From an uncultured Flavobacteriales bacterium (GTDB lineage: Bacteria; Bacteroidota; Bacteroidia; Flavobacteriales_D; Sanyastnellaceae), in the NCBI GenBank assembly GCA_949373165.1, contig CASICO010000009.1, positions 1-64,000 on the forward strand: a stretch of DNA of 64,000 bases, given 5' to 3'. Position 1 is the first letter of the stretch, and the number at the start of each line of letters is the position of its first letter. The notes beneath the pieces are model-generated. The model was not told where the DNA came from. It saw only the letters and a list, made by a program, of their open reading frames with translations, and made no database searches. Position numbers and translations under genes: made by a program. Shown piece by piece: positions 38,962 to 48,883 of this stretch.

Positions 38962-40125
38962 TTAGAGGGCTTGAGCCACTCGTGTGGCCATGTCTATGGT
39001 GTGATAAACATCCACATCAACATGCCTGACTTTGCCCTTTGGCCGGAAAAATCCTGTTCGCACCGCCACCAAATCCAAATCGGGCACCGCAATGATGTAT
39101 TGACCGTGAAGCCCACTGTAATGGGTGAAGCGATGGCCGTTGTGTTCTCCCATCCACACCTGATACCCGTAATGTTGGATGTCGCTTCCGTCGGAAAGGG
39201 GCCCGATAGGGCTCATGAGTCGGGAGATGAAGTCTTGGCTTAGAACCTGCTTGTCACCAACCTTGCCTGAGTCCAAGAGCAGTTGACCGAGCCGTGCATA
39301 TTGCGAGGGGGTGCTGTAGAAACACGCATAATTGCGCTCATGTCCTTGGTTGTCTATTGCCCAAAAGGCAGCCTCCGTCGCGCCGAGGGGCCCCCAGATG
39401 TGCGTCGAAAACCACTCACCGAGCGACACGTCGACTACAGAGAGTAAAATTTCTTGGAGGAGGAGGGTGTTGCCCCCTTGATATTTCCAAGTTGCCCCAG
39501 GCTGTCCTTCGACTTCGAAATTTTCGAGACGCCTGAGAATGTCATCTCCATAAGTGCACTTGGCCATGAACCCGAAAGGGTTTTTGTAGCTCTCTCCAAA
39601 TGGAATGTTGGACCTCATTTGTAAGACGTGCTCAATGGTCAAGTCGGCGTTGCGTCCTTTTCCGAATCGAGGCAAATGCTTGGCCACAGGGTCGGTGACA
39701 GACAGAAGCCCCTCTTGCTCAGCGGCTCCAATGGCCAATGCTGTCATGGTTTTGGCCATGGAGAAGGAGTTTGTGCGCATGGTGTCTGCACCTGGAATCT
39801 GGTCCGACGTCCAATCGAGCAGAAGGGTGTCACGATGCACCACAGCAAGTCCTGTGGTTTTGAAGCGATGCGTGGAGTCGAGGATCGCCTGAGGAAGGCG
39901 AAGCGCACCAAAGTCCTCCGACGTTGGCCAAGGACGAGGGGACAATGAGGCAGGAATTTGACGGCACTCTTTGAATCGGAGGTCGTCTACCTGTGCGTCT
40001 TTGTAGCCCCTGAAGTAGCATTCCCTTAGCCCTGTCCACAAATGACGATTGTCGGTTACATGTGCCAATGTGTAGAGACACATGCAGGCCAACGTGGCAA
40101 AGAAAACGGTCTTTTTCATGTTCAA
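38962..40125 (-). CDS. Secreted serine hydrolase (beta-lactamase class C fold)
   Basis: About 387 residues. N-terminal signal or membrane anchor ([19 protein letters not shown]), then a serine beta-lactamase-like domain. The nucleophile motif is FSMAKT (S-x-x-K, near residue 122). The YxN-type tyrosine is probably in [12 protein letters not shown] (about 215), and the third motif around HYSGLHGQ (about 336) replaces KTG. PFAM Beta-lactamase proteins of this kind are peptidases, esterases or penicillin-binding-like enzymes; resistance is not implied. Its start overlaps the lipB stop, so it follows lipB in an operon. An alternative ATG two codons in (40119) gives the cleaner signal sequence. 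Confidence 0.85.
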   Translation of the reverse strand: MNMKKTVFFATLACMCLYTLAHVTDNRHLWTGLRECYFRGYKDAQVDDLRFKECRQIPASLSPRPWPTSEDFGALRLPQAILDSTHRFKTTGLAVVHRDTLLLDWTSDQIPGADTMRTNSFSMAKTMTALAIGAAEQEGLLSVTDPVAKHLPRFGKGRNADLTIEHVLQMRSNIPFGESYKNPFGFMAKCTYGDDILRRLENFEVEGQPGATWKYQGGNTLLLQEILLSVVDVSLGEWFSTHIWGPLGATEAAFWAIDNQGHERNYACFYSTPSQYARLGQLLLDSGKVGDKQVLSQDFISRLMSPIGPLSDGSDIQHYGYQVWMGEHNGHRFTHYSGLHGQYIIAVPDLDLVAVRTGFFRPKGKVRHVDVDVYHTIDMATRVAQAL

Positions 40126-40865
40126 CTTTCAAAAAGGTGGGCACCCAAAACATCGAGAAGGTGACCCTGCAAGGCGGCTTTGGCTTTGTCTAGGTTGATG
40201 GCTCGTCCACATTCTTTTTCGAGGCTCGTCACGCCACGGTCCTGAATTCCACAAGGGACAATCAGATTGAAGAAGTCGAGGTCGGTGGACAGGTTGAACG
40301 CCAGGCCGTGCATGGTTACCCATCGGCTGCACTTGACACCGATGGCACAAATTTTTCGTGCGGACATTCCGGCCTCGGGGTTGACCCAAACGCCCGTTAA
40401 TCCATCAATGCGCCCTGTGGTGACCCCCCAGTCGGCGCATGTGCGGATGACGGCTTCTTCGAGTTGCCTCAGGTACCAGCCGATGTCGGTTCGGAATTGG
40501 TCGAGGTCCAATATGGGGTAGACGACCAATTGACCTGGCCCATGATAGGTGATGTCCCCTCCACGGTTGATTTCGTGGTATTCTACGCCGAGTTCAGCCA
40601 AACGCTCTGCGGAGACAATCACATGATTGGCGTCGCCGCTCTTTCCCAAAGTGAGCACATGGGGGTGTTCCACAAACAGGAGATGATGATCCGGCCATGG
40701 CAGGCCTTCTGGATTGTCACCTTCGGTTCTGTCATTCTCTTTTAGTCCCGCTCGTCGCCGCGCAATTTTTCTGTCCACCGCCTGCTTGAGTAAGGTCTCT
40801 TGCAAGTCCCAAGTGGGCTTGTAGGCGGCATGACCAAGGTCTTGTATTCGAACGGCTGGCTTCAT
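40122..40865 (-). CDS. lipB: Octanoyltransferase LipB
   Basis: A 247-residue LipB, which transfers octanoate from acyl carrier protein to lipoyl domains in lipoate biosynthesis. Motifs: [23 protein letters not shown] (about residues 97-119), [22 protein letters not shown] (about 170-191, including the catalytic Lys) and [14 protein letters not shown] with the catalytic Cys. It carries a charged insertion near residues 38-52 ([16 protein letters not shown]) that many Bacteroidota LipBs share. Four-base overlaps join it to the isomerase gene upstream and the serine hydrolase gene downstream. Confidence 0.95.
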   Translation of the reverse strand: MKPAVRIQDLGHAAYKPTWDLQETLLKQAVDRKIARRRAGLKENDRTEGDNPEGLPWPDHHLLFVEHPHVLTLGKSGDANHVIVSAERLAELGVEYHEINRGGDITYHGPGQLVVYPILDLDQFRTDIGWYLRQLEEAVIRTCADWGVTTGRIDGLTGVWVNPEAGMSARKICAIGVKCSRWVTMHGLAFNLSTDLDFFNLIVPCGIQDRGVTSLEKECGRAINLDKAKAALQGHLLDVLGAHLFES

Positions 40866-41857
40866 CTCATTTTGGCCAATTCGCCTTTGAGGTAGTCAAT
40901 GTGCCGGATGTCCACAGGATCAACACCGGTCTTTTCGGCCAACAAAAGGGAGACCCAATCTCCCAAGTGCACCAAATGCATCCAGCACTGAAGGCGAGTG
41001 GCTCCTTGGGCGTGTGTCTCTTTCACAGAAGCGCCGGCATTGGCAAACAGGGCCTTGCACAAGCGCATTCGCTCTGCTGTGCGCGGGTGGTCCTCTCCGG
41101 TGTGCAAAAAGAGGGCGGCGATGGTGTCGTCTCCACTTTCCCAACCCACGAGCTCGTTGTGGTTCATTTCTGGGAAAACGTGGTGGTTGCACAACCTCTT
41201 GGCGTTTTCATTGATTTGTTGACGCCAGCGAATCAGCACCGGCTCCAAGGCAGCGTCTGCGTAGAGCAAGGGAGCTTTACCGGAGAGCAACGCTGCCCAC
41301 TCTTTCGCCAAATCGATGGTCTTCTTCTGCGTGTCTTTCAAGAGCCGAGCGCAGGCGTGGATGTCTTCTAATACAGGGGTTTCGGTCGAAGGGGTGTGAC
41401 CCAAAGCGGAAAAGTGGTGCAACAATCCTGTGACGGCCCAACCAAATTGTGAGCGTGGAGGGTGTCCACCCGGCACTTTCAATACTGGCCAACCATGCAA
41501 AGAGGCCAACTCTCCCAGTTTGCCGCCCGAGGTCAATGCACGAACCTGAGCGCCCCTGGCGACCGCGGCCTCGAGTGCGGTCAGGGTTTCTTCTGTATTG
41601 CCACTGTAGCTGCAGGCGATGACGATGGTGGACGGCCCAACCCAAGCTGGGACGCGGTAATCGTGACTCGATGCGATGGGCACACGGGCCTTGTCGCCGA
41701 GCAAACCAGACAAAAACCGCCCTCCAATTCCTGAGCCTCCCATCCCCAAAACCAAGATGCGGTCATGCGCGGGCGTGCTTGCCGGCAAAGTTTGGGTGGA
41801 CATAGATTCCGCCGCAGAAGACAGCTGATTGGGGAAGGAAGCGATGAGTTCGCGCAT
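40862..41857 (-). CDS. Bifunctional phosphoglucose/phosphomannose isomerase
   Basis: A 331-residue two-SIS-domain sugar isomerase of the bifunctional PGI/PMI type known from archaea and many bacteria. It interconverts glucose-6-P or mannose-6-P with fructose-6-P. The first SIS domain opens with [19 protein letters not shown] and has [23 protein letters not shown] carries the catalytic Glu/His region of this family, and the C-terminal helix contains [17 protein letters not shown]...[10 protein letters not shown]. It heads a minus-strand operon with lipB and the serine hydrolase and is divergent from lysS, with 87 bases between the two starts. Confidence 0.9.
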   Translation of the reverse strand: MRELIASFPNQLSSAAESMSTQTLPASTPAHDRILVLGMGGSGIGGRFLSGLLGDKARVPIASSHDYRVPAWVGPSTIVIACSYSGNTEETLTALEAAVARGAQVRALTSGGKLGELASLHGWPVLKVPGGHPPRSQFGWAVTGLLHHFSALGHTPSTETPVLEDIHACARLLKDTQKKTIDLAKEWAALLSGKAPLLYADAALEPVLIRWRQQINENAKRLCNHHVFPEMNHNELVGWESGDDTIAALFLHTGEDHPRTAERMRLCKALFANAGASVKETHAQGATRLQCWMHLVHLGDWVSLLLAEKTGVDPVDIRHIDYLKGELAKMR

Positions 41858-41944
41858 GTGCTCTTACTGAGGCCCCAATTTACACAGGGGTCGCTGTCGC
41901 TTCGCGACCTAAATTTCGGCGAGCAAACCGCCCAACGAACCACC

Positions 41945-43648
41945 ATGATTCGATCTGAACAGGAACGCATTCGCCTGGAGAGCCTAGCGCAACTCCGTCA
42001 ATTGGGAATTGACCCTTATCCCGCTGCGGCATTCCCAGTGGATGCTCACGCACAGCCATTGTCAGAGGGTTTTGAAGTGGACAAACAGGTGTGCATGGCC
42101 GGACGAATTTTGTCTCGCAGGATCATGGGAAAGGCTTCCTTTGCGGAGCTTCAAGACGCCACAGGAAAGATCCAGATCTACTTGAATCGGGACGAACTGT
42201 GCCCGGGCGAGGACAAAACCCTGTACAACAAGGTTTTTAAGAAGCTTCTGGATCGCGGGGACATCGTGGGCATCAAGGGAACCACGTTTACCACGCAGAC
42301 CGGCGAACCCAGTGTTCTTGTCAAGGAACTCACAGTATTGAGCAAGTCGATTCGGCCATTGCCTTCTGTCAAAACGGATGAGGATGGCCAGGTGCACGAC
42401 GCTTTCACGGATCCAGAATTGCGGTATCGCATGCGGTACGTGGACTTGGTGGTCAACCCAGAGGTCAAGCGCACATTTGAGGCCAGGAGCAGGGTGATTC
42501 AAGCCATGAGGGATGCGTTCACCGAACAGGGGTGGCTCGAAGTAGACACGCCTGTTTTGCAAGCCATTCCGGGCGGCGCCGCGGCACGTCCGTTTGAGAC
42601 CCACCACAATGCGTTGGACATTCCGCTCTACATGCGGATCGCCAATGAGCTTTACTTGAAGCGGTTGATTGTGGGTGGTTTTGACGGGGTGTTTGAGTTT
42701 TCGCGCAACTTCCGCAATGAGGGGATGGACCGCACCCACAATCCGGAATTCACGGTCTTGGAACTCTACGTGGCTTATCAGGACTATCACTGGATGATGG
42801 ACACCATTGAGCAATTGCTGGAGCGCGTTTGCAAGTCGGTGCACGGTCAAAACACAGCGACCTTGGATGGAAACACCATCAATTTTGCACCCCCTTATCA
42901 GCGGTTGCCAATGCGCGACGCGATTTTGGAGCGTTCGGGAGTGGACATTGATGGTTTGGACGAGAACGGCCTGCGCGCGGCATGTGTTGAATTGGGCATT
43001 GAAGTAGACGCCTCCATGGGCAAGGGCAAGTTGGTTGATGCCATTTTTGGTGAGAAGTGTGAGCCGCACTTGATTCAGCCCACGTTCATCACCGATTACC
43101 CGGTGGAGATGTCGCCTTTGACCAAATCTCACCGCGAAAAGCCTGGCTACACAGAGCGGTTTGAGCTCTTTATCAATGGAACTGAAGTGGCCAACGCTTA
43201 TTCCGAGCTCAATGACCCCATTGTCCAAAGAGAGCGGTTTGAAGACCAAGTGAAACTGAGTGAGCGCGGCGACGATGAAGCCATGTTCATTGACCAGGAT
43301 TTTTTACGGGCCTTAGAGTACGGAATGCCCCCCACCAGTGGCGTTGGAATTGGTGTCGATCGACTGGTCATGATGTTGACCGACCAAAGGTCCATCCAGG
43401 AGGTGTTGTTCTTTCCTCAGATGCGTCCAGAGGTCTTCCGAACTGGCCCAGACTTATCGGCCCTTGAGGCGCTTGGAATTCCTTCAGAATGGGCGCCGCA
43501 CGTGGCAGCAGCCGGTTTTGACACACCTGAATCCGTGAAGGAGTCTAAGCCAGCTGCGCTGCGCGAAAAGTTGAACGGCTTCCGCAAAAAGAACAAGCTG
43601 GATTTGGCGGCGCTCCAAATGGAAGAAGTAGAAGCGTGGGTGAAATGA
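41945..43648 (+). CDS. lysS: Lysyl-tRNA synthetase (class II)
   Basis: A 567-residue class II LysRS. The N-terminal OB-fold anticodon-binding domain (about residues 60-145, AGRILSRRIMGKASFAELQD) is followed by the catalytic core: motif 1 around GWLEVDTPVLQAIPGG, motif 2 FEFSRNFRNEGMDRTHNPEF, motif 3 GVGIGVDRLVMMLTDQRSI. After FFPQMRPE a 65-residue helical extension (WAPHVAAAGFDTPESVKES ... FRKKNKLDLAALQMEE) is appended, a feature of Bacteroidota LysRS. The start at 41945 (MIRSEQERIRLE) fits the family. The stop overlaps the next gene's ATG by four bases. Confidence 0.96.
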   Translation: MIRSEQERIRLESLAQLRQLGIDPYPAAAFPVDAHAQPLSEGFEVDKQVCMAGRILSRRIMGKASFAELQDATGKIQIYLNRDELCPGEDKTLYNKVFKKLLDRGDIVGIKGTTFTTQTGEPSVLVKELTVLSKSIRPLPSVKTDEDGQVHDAFTDPELRYRMRYVDLVVNPEVKRTFEARSRVIQAMRDAFTEQGWLEVDTPVLQAIPGGAAARPFETHHNALDIPLYMRIANELYLKRLIVGGFDGVFEFSRNFRNEGMDRTHNPEFTVLELYVAYQDYHWMMDTIEQLLERVCKSVHGQNTATLDGNTINFAPPYQRLPMRDAILERSGVDIDGLDENGLRAACVELGIEVDASMGKGKLVDAIFGEKCEPHLIQPTFITDYPVEMSPLTKSHREKPGYTERFELFINGTEVANAYSELNDPIVQRERFEDQVKLSERGDDEAMFIDQDFLRALEYGMPPTSGVGIGVDRLVMMLTDQRSIQEVLFFPQMRPEVFRTGPDLSALEALGIPSEWAPHVAAAGFDTPESVKESKPAALREKLNGFRKKNKLDLAALQMEEVEAWVK

Positions 43649-44553
43649 TGCGGGGCCCCCAACAGGTATTCCTTTCAATTTTTGCTGTTGCCTTCGGGTG
43701 TTTTGCTGCGGGTTGTGCTTCTCCTGAATCGGCTGGAGATCCGGTCAAGGGTCAGCATGACAGCACGACCGTTGTGCTGTCCAAATTTTACAGCAGCCAG
43801 AATTACCGAATTTGGCTGGGGCGCTTGGCCGAACAATCTGACGTGGCGCCCTTGCGGTTTTTCCAAGCGTATGGAGCAGAAGCGGGAGCGCTCAACCAAG
43901 AACTGTCTCGGGCCAGCGCCATTGTGTTGACCGGGGGAGAGGACGTTTATCCAGGGCTTTATGGCCAAGAGGCGGACACCCTAAAGTGTGGACGAACAGA
44001 CCGGGAACGAGACCGCGTAGAGCAGGTGCTTTTGGATCAGGTCTTGGCCAAAGGATTGCCGTGCTTGGGCGTCTGTCGTGGTCTACAGATCATGAACGTC
44101 CATGCAGGAGGCACTTTGCGCCCCGCACTTGCCCGACGATGAGTTTGTGATGCACCGAGGGGGGGGGACCGGCCCACACAAAAGACACATTGCACACCCG
44201 GTGATCGTCACGCGCTCGTGGTCTATTGGACGCGCCGAATTTCCATTGTACGATGTCGCGTCTGTGGTGAGCCATCACCATCAAGGCATCGGCATGTTGG
44301 CTCCTTCTTATGAGGCGTGGGCCATTTCACCAGACAGTCCTTGTTGAGGCCATCCGATACAAAGACACGACCGTGGCGCCTTTTTTGGTGGGGGTCCAAT
44401 GGCAACCCAGAACGGTCAGACACCGGCTTGGTCCTTACAGACGGACTTGGACGGGCTTTGTTATTGGCAGCGAAGGGCGTCCAGCAGCCATTAAGGCGCA
44501 TTCGCGGCGAGTTGCGGGTTGTTGTCCCCACTCAACTGGGCCATTTCTTCTAG
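43645..44553 (+). pseudogene. C26-type (gamma-glutamyl hydrolase-like) lipoprotein, frameshifted
   Basis: Joined across frames, about 300 residues: a lipoprotein signal (FLSIFAVAFGCFAAGC) followed by a class I glutamine-amidotransferase-like peptidase C26 domain. The oxyanion/nucleophile motif is intact: VLTGGEDVYPGLYG and LGVCRGLQIMNVHAGG. Later parts in other frames are GPHKRHIAHPVIV, VVSHHHQGIGMLA and VAPFLVGVQWQPE. Shifts are needed near 44125, 44335 and 44405. The usual catalytic His of VQWHPE reads Gln here, so the domain may be inactive, or the base may be wrong, as this is an error-prone patch. Family members cleave gamma-glutamyl bonds. The gene is coupled to lysS by an ATGA overlap and overlaps the convergent M23 gene at its 3' end. 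The exact stop is uncertain. Confidence 0.65.
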
Positions 44554-45792
44554 CCAATTGGCCACGCAATCGGCGAAAGCAGAAGTGGTGGTTCTCGTGA
44601 ATGGGTGTCGACGGAGGGAACTCCTCTCTCAGGTGGTCGACCTGCTCGCCGTTTTTCCAGAAGCGAAAGCAGACATGGGGGACCCGTGGCCAATCCAGTG
44701 CTGCCTCACATATCCGATGACATCGCCGTGGCGAACGGCTTGGCCTTCTTTGACATTGCGCCGACTCATGTGCAAGTACTGGGTGGTGTAGGTGCCGTTG
44801 TGCCGGACCTTGACGTATTTGCCGTTGCCCTTGGTATAACTGGCTTTGGTCACAACACCGTCACCCACGGAGACAATGGGGTGTGCCGTGTGCCGCGGCA
44901 TAATCGGTGCCCAAGTGCGCCTTGACTTTTTTCAATACGGGATGGAACCGGCGCTTGTTGAATCGACTTGAGACACGGCTGAATTCAACGGGCGCCTTCA
45001 GAAAAGCCTTTCTCAGGCTGGATCCATTCTCATCAAAGTGGTCCATTCCATCCCTTGGTTGAATGCAAAAGCCGGGAAATTCCGGCCCCGGTGGATGAAT
45101 TCAGAAGCCAACACCTTGGGCATTCCAACGGGCTTTTCTCCCACCCATTCTCGTTCATACAGGATGCGAAAGCGGTCCCCTTTTTGAATGCGACTAAAGT
45201 CAATGGTCCAAGCATAGACTTGAGCTGTGGACAGTGCAAGGGTGGCAGAATGCCCAGAATTTTCAAGGGTTTGGGACAAACTTCCACTCACTTCTCCTTC
45301 TACAAATCTGCGGCGTATTTCTGTTGGGAATGTGCCCCTGCGCGCGCCCCCATCTTCGGACAAGTCAAAAACGACGTACGCTTTGGTGGAAATGGCATAG
45401 GCGAAATGCTGGGGCGCCTGATTGTCGGCAGAGCGGAAAAGGTGCCATTCTTTTCCAGGCCGAATTCGGCGCACATCGAAAACGTCTTTATTCTCTGTGG
45501 CAATCCGGTGAAGCGTCTGTCCACTGACGCCCATAGGGGATAACAGGTGCGAAAGGCTCTGCCCCTTCCCCACTTTCCCAGATTCCAAAACCAGGGGTTC
45601 ATCCTGTCCAATAGAAAACCGCTTGGCTTGCTCTTGGAGTGGGGTCAGGGTCACAGGCGGCGCAGCGGGGGAGACCAAGCTGGCCAATCCAACATTGCCC
45701 GCCGTCGCAAGCCCGCCATCATCGCCATTCCCACACCCTAAAAAAACGAGGGTGACCAGAAAAAAGGGGAGGGAAAAAAAGGAGTGGCGCAT
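44491..45792 (-). CDS. M23-family murein endopeptidase lipoprotein (3' half frameshifted)
   Basis: The frame is intact from 45792 to about 45045. It then needs shifts near 45045, 44895, 44710 and 44595 to reach a plausible stop at 44491. Joined, about 430 residues: lipoprotein signal (FFSLPFFLVTLVFLGC), a LysM/OapA-like middle (VGKGQSLSHLLSPMGVS, IRPGKEWHLF) and a LytM/M23 domain with zinc ligands in AHLGTDYAA and TQYLHMSR, plus the PHVCFRFWKNGEQVDHL end. Such enzymes cut peptidoglycan cross-links in the periplasm. ATG 45792 is chosen over a TTG at 45813. The extent past 44600 rests on reading a second frame (NWLEEMAQLSGDNN) and is uncertain. Confidence 0.72.
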
Positions 45793-45899
45793 GCGGAGGA
45801 ATGGAGGAGGCAATTTGCGCCCCCTGTTTCATCCAACGACAGGGCTTAGGAAAAGTTTTGACCGCGCAGCCTTTTAACGCTTTGTGAGCGCGTCGGGCG

Positions 45900-46877
45900 T
45901 CAAGTTGGGGAAGACGAGAACTGCGCCATAACCCAACTCTTCCCCCAGTTTTCCTTTTCCTTTTCGGTCCAGATTTCAGGAAAGAAAATGAGCGTTTGAA
46001 AGCGCGGAGGCAGGTATTGCTGCCAGTTGGTTCCTCCCGTAGCCGCGATGTCGACGGGGTTGGTTTGCAAATGCCGAACGGCACTCCGGTAATGAGACAA
46101 AGGCCAGTGCACATTCACCAACTCGTCCAATGTGCGCAGGGCGTTTTTCAGGTCTTCTGTCTGGTCTTTCTCATCAAGGCCCAACCATTTTTTGCGCAGG
46201 TTCGTGTAGAACGTCTCTTCTGCAAAATTCACGATGTCACCGCGGTATTTTGTCTCGAACTGTTTCAAGGTCAAGGTGGGCTTGCCTGTCGCCAGTTCCG
46301 TCGCACCACGTCGCCAATAGAGGGTCTCAAACAGGCCATCGAGCTCATCAAAACCATGGTTTTCGTGGTCGGCCCTCAGTTCACGATGAACCAGGCGGTC
46401 CATGCTTGTACACGCAATCTCGACCATCCGATACTGCACACTTTGGAAGCCGCTAGAAGGGAGCAAGGACATACGGAACTTCAAGAACTGCCCGCGATCC
46501 AACCCTTTGATCATGATGTCAAAACTGCCCACCAAATTCTCGAAATACCGGTTCACTCTGGTGACGCGTTCGAGCATGCCCGCGGCGGTCGTCTCCTTTT
46601 CTCTGTGGATTTGCTTCAGTTCATGAAGGGACAGCTTGAAGTAGAGCTCGGTGATTTGATGGTAAGTGATGAAGATTTCCTCGTCTGGAAACTGCGTCAC
46701 CGGATGCTGCAAGCTCAACAGTGTGTCGAGGTTGATGTAATCCCAATATGTTGGGAAATCGGCATGCAGCAGGCCGTCGAGATAGGAAACAAGGTCCTGT
46801 CCCATTGCGGCGTACTTGTCGCGCAAAAGACCCAGTCTCTCTAGAACTTTGGGATCAAATGTGTCGTGGTCAGACAT
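45900..46877 (-). CDS. kynA: Tryptophan 2,3-dioxygenase
   Basis: About 325 residues, a heme dioxygenase that opens the indole ring of L-tryptophan to N-formylkynurenine, the first step of the kynurenine pathway. Family marks: PDEEIFITYHQITELYFKLSL (distal His and substrate contacts, about residues 65-85), LPSSGFQSVQYRMVEI (about 137-152), HWPLSHYRSAVRHL and ATGGTNWQQYLPPRFQ with the proximal region at the C-terminal end. The ATG at 46877 (MSDHDTFDP) is preferred to a TTG at 46886. A TATCTTGC element one base off TAnnTTTG lies five bases before the ATG. No kynureninase or formamidase gene is in the window. Confidence 0.92.
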   Translation of the reverse strand: MSDHDTFDPKVLERLGLLRDKYAAMGQDLVSYLDGLLHADFPTYWDYINLDTLLSLQHPVTQFPDEEIFITYHQITELYFKLSLHELKQIHREKETTAAGMLERVTRVNRYFENLVGSFDIMIKGLDRGQFLKFRMSLLPSSGFQSVQYRMVEIACTSMDRLVHRELRADHENHGFDELDGLFETLYWRRGATELATGKPTLTLKQFETKYRGDIVNFAEETFYTNLRKKWLGLDEKDQTEDLKNALRTLDELVNVHWPLSHYRSAVRHLQTNPVDIAATGGTNWQQYLPPRFQTLIFFPEIWTEKEKENWGKSWVMAQFSSSPT

Positions 46878-46913
46878 GTGTAGCAAGATACGGCGAGAAC
46901 ATGGTGACGGGCG

Positions 46914-47762
46914 TTAATTCGACGCTTCGGCGCTGTCGTCGTCGGTCAGCTCTAAGCGGATAGAGCCAATCAGCAAGTCGGACGTGATGAGCACAGGTAT
47001 GCGTCGTTCATCGGCACTGACATAGACCGTGAGGTCACTTTCATCTTTCCAAATGCGGCCTTTTTGGACCACGGGGGTAAAACTCCAACAGTCGAATTTG
47101 CCCAACTTGACTTTGACTTGAGAACGGCCTGTGAGTCGGGCGCGCAAAGAATGGATTTTGCCGTCAATCAGCGTGGGGATTTCGATGAGGTCGCCCATGG
47201 ACATTCGTTCAATGGGCAGGTTTCTGGCATAGTAGAATGCCGAAACCACATCTTGGCAAAAGGCGGGAAGGCGGTGGTGTTCTCTCCTGCCGTTTTGGGT
47301 GGTGACGGAGGTTCTTTTGGCGGGATCAAATTCAATGTCTCGCTCAAGGCGATAGCCACCTTCACGCACCCTTCGGATAAACAAGTGCGGAAATAGGCCC
47401 TCTTGGTCAATGTGGGTTTCATAATGGTCCCTCACACGAAAGGCCCAATCAAAGGCCCGCAAACTTCTCCCGGAGCCCACGACCTTCCATGTTGGCCTGT
47501 GGTTATAGGTTGGTCCTGGCTCTACGGTCAGGCGGGCTTTGCCTGCTTCGATAAAGCCATACTTCACCGAGTAGTGAAGGTCCTCTCCTTCAAATCGGGC
47601 GAGGGCAGACACCCTGCGCAGGGGAAGCTCGGGGAGGGACGCGGAGGAATCTGCAGAGATTGGAGGGGGCGCCCAAGCCTTTTTCCTCTCAAAGTTGGCT
47701 TTTTGGCCGAATGCCAAGGACAGATTAAAGGCGAAGAAGAGGAACAAGGCCAGAAAGCGCAT
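46914..47762 (-). CDS. DUF3108 periplasmic protein
   Basis: A 282-residue secreted protein. Signal peptide MRFLALFLFFAFNLSLAFG, then a proline-rich linker (KKAWAPPPISADSS) and one DUF3108 beta-rich domain (about residues 55-275), recognised by RFEGEDLHYSVKYGFIEAGKA at its start, WAFRVRDHYETHID, and DESDLTVYVSADERRIPVLI near the end. The fold resembles LolA/LolB-like lipoprotein carriers, but no activity is established. It sits between tryptophan dioxygenase and the RidA protein on the same strand with short gaps (36 and 38 bases), so it may be co-transcribed with them. I infer no link to tryptophan breakdown from this. Confidence 0.87.
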   Translation of the reverse strand: MRFLALFLFFAFNLSLAFGQKANFERKKAWAPPPISADSSASLPELPLRRVSALARFEGEDLHYSVKYGFIEAGKARLTVEPGPTYNHRPTWKVVGSGRSLRAFDWAFRVRDHYETHIDQEGLFPHLFIRRVREGGYRLERDIEFDPAKRTSVTTQNGRREHHRLPAFCQDVVSAFYYARNLPIERMSMGDLIEIPTLIDGKIHSLRARLTGRSQVKVKLGKFDCWSFTPVVQKGRIWKDESDLTVYVSADERRIPVLITSDLLIGSIRLELTDDDSAEASN

Positions 47763-47800
47763 GTCTGTTCAACGCAAATTCAGTGCCGAATATGCTGGGG

Positions 47801-48235
47801 TCATTCGGGGCAGTGCGCAATGCACTTCAGCTCAATGGCGATGGGGGTAGGCAATGCTCCCACTTCCATCGTGGTCCTGCATGGTCGAAGCGCGGGTTCA
47901 ATGTGTTCGAAATGCGCTTTGTATACACGATTGAACGTCGTGAAATCGCGCTGCATATCGGTTAGGAAGACCGTGATGTCCACCAAGTCCTCCCAACGGG
48001 CACCTTCAGATTCTAAGATGGCGCGGACATTGGAAAAGACACCCTTGGCCTGCGCCTCAAAGTCAAACTGGGCGAAATTGCCATTGTGGTCCTGCTTCAA
48101 TCCTGGAACCCCCTCGTCGTGTTCGCCACTTCCTGGAATCCGAGGTCCAACACCGCTCAAAAACAGGAGGTCGCCAACACGGCGGGTCAAAGGATAAAGT
48201 CCGACAGGCTTTGGGGCGGGTGTATTCTGGCTCAT
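47801..48235 (-). CDS. RidA-family protein, possible 2-aminomuconate deaminase
   Basis: A 144-residue YjgF/RidA-family protein. The start MSQNTPAPKPVGLYPLTRRV and the segment GDLLFLSGVGPRIPGSGE resemble the RidA subgroup annotated as 2-aminomuconate deaminase, a late step of the kynurenine/2-aminomuconate route. ALRPCRTTMEVGALPTPIAIELKCIA is the family's C-terminal catalytic strand with the Arg and Glu seen in active deaminases. Nearness to tryptophan dioxygenase (two genes on) supports that reading, but none of the other pathway genes is visible. General RidA (2-iminobutanoate deaminase) is the alternative. ATG 48235 is chosen because a longer frame from 48388 would overlap miaE. Confidence 0.75.
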   Translation of the reverse strand: MSQNTPAPKPVGLYPLTRRVGDLLFLSGVGPRIPGSGEHDEGVPGLKQDHNGNFAQFDFEAQAKGVFSNVRAILESEGARWEDLVDITVFLTDMQRDFTTFNRVYKAHFEHIEPALRPCRTTMEVGALPTPIAIELKCIAHCPE

Positions 48236-48275
48236 GGTGGTGAATTTGATGGGGTCGTGGAGGATGGAAGGGGCT

Positions 48276-48881
48276 TCAACCGTGCATGGTTTCTTTTTTG
48301 CCATACTGCTGGATGACCATGGCTTCGTGGGCCAAAAAGGCTGTCCAGCGGGCGTCGACATCGACTCGGCCTCCGTATTGACGCGCAAACCCGATGAAGG
48401 TGGTGTAGTGCTGGGCCTCGCTGACCATCAATTCGTGATAAAAGACCTTGAGGTCTTCATCGTGGATTCGTTCCGACAGCATTTTGAATCGCTCGCAGCT
48501 TCGGGCCTCGATCATGGCCGCCAGCAAAAGGCGGTCGACCAACTGCTCTTCTCGGCTGCCGCCTTTTTTGATGAAGGTGGCCAAGTCATGGATGTAGGGG
48601 TCCTTGCGCTCTGGCCCAAGCGTCCAGCCGCGCGCTTTGATTTTTTCCACCACCATTCCGAAGTGCTCCATTTCTTCCATGGCAATTCGGGTCAGCTCCT
48701 CTACCAGGTCCGTCAAACCTGGGTAACGAACAATGGTGGATATGGCGTTGGACGCGGCCTTTTGTTCGCACCACGCATGATCGGTGAGGACCTCCGAGAT
48801 GTTGGACTCTACCAAGGCAACCCACCTTGGGTCTGTGGGCAGTTTTAGCCCAAGCATGACGCTTTCCGCTCCTTCAGACAT
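48276..48881 (-). CDS. miaE: tRNA-(ms2io6A37) hydroxylase-like di-iron protein (MiaE)
   Basis: A 201-residue ferritin-like di-iron monooxygenase. MiaE hydroxylates the isopentenyl group of ms2i6A at position 37 of tRNAs reading U-initial codons. Iron ligands are visible as Glu in SNISEVLTDHAWCEQKAA, EEMEHFGMV (ExxH, about residues 72-75), EARSCERF and the second ExxH in VSEAQHYTTFIGF. The start follows the aminopeptidase stop by two bases; the RidA gene follows after 40 bases. The order aminopeptidase P, miaE, RidA looks like one transcript. The family is best studied in Gammaproteobacteria; Bacteroidota members are assigned by similarity. Confidence 0.88.
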   Translation of the reverse strand: MSEGAESVMLGLKLPTDPRWVALVESNISEVLTDHAWCEQKAASNAISTIVRYPGLTDLVEELTRIAMEEMEHFGMVVEKIKARGWTLGPERKDPYIHDLATFIKKGGSREEQLVDRLLLAAMIEARSCERFKMLSERIHDEDLKVFYHELMVSEAQHYTTFIGFARQYGGRVDVDARWTAFLAHEAMVIQQYGKKETMHG

Positions 48882-48883
48882 GG

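Noticed and set aside
42062..43249. Minus-strand open frame of 395 codons over lysS
   Set aside because: Shadow frame of a conserved synthetase; composition is His/Arg-rich nonsense.
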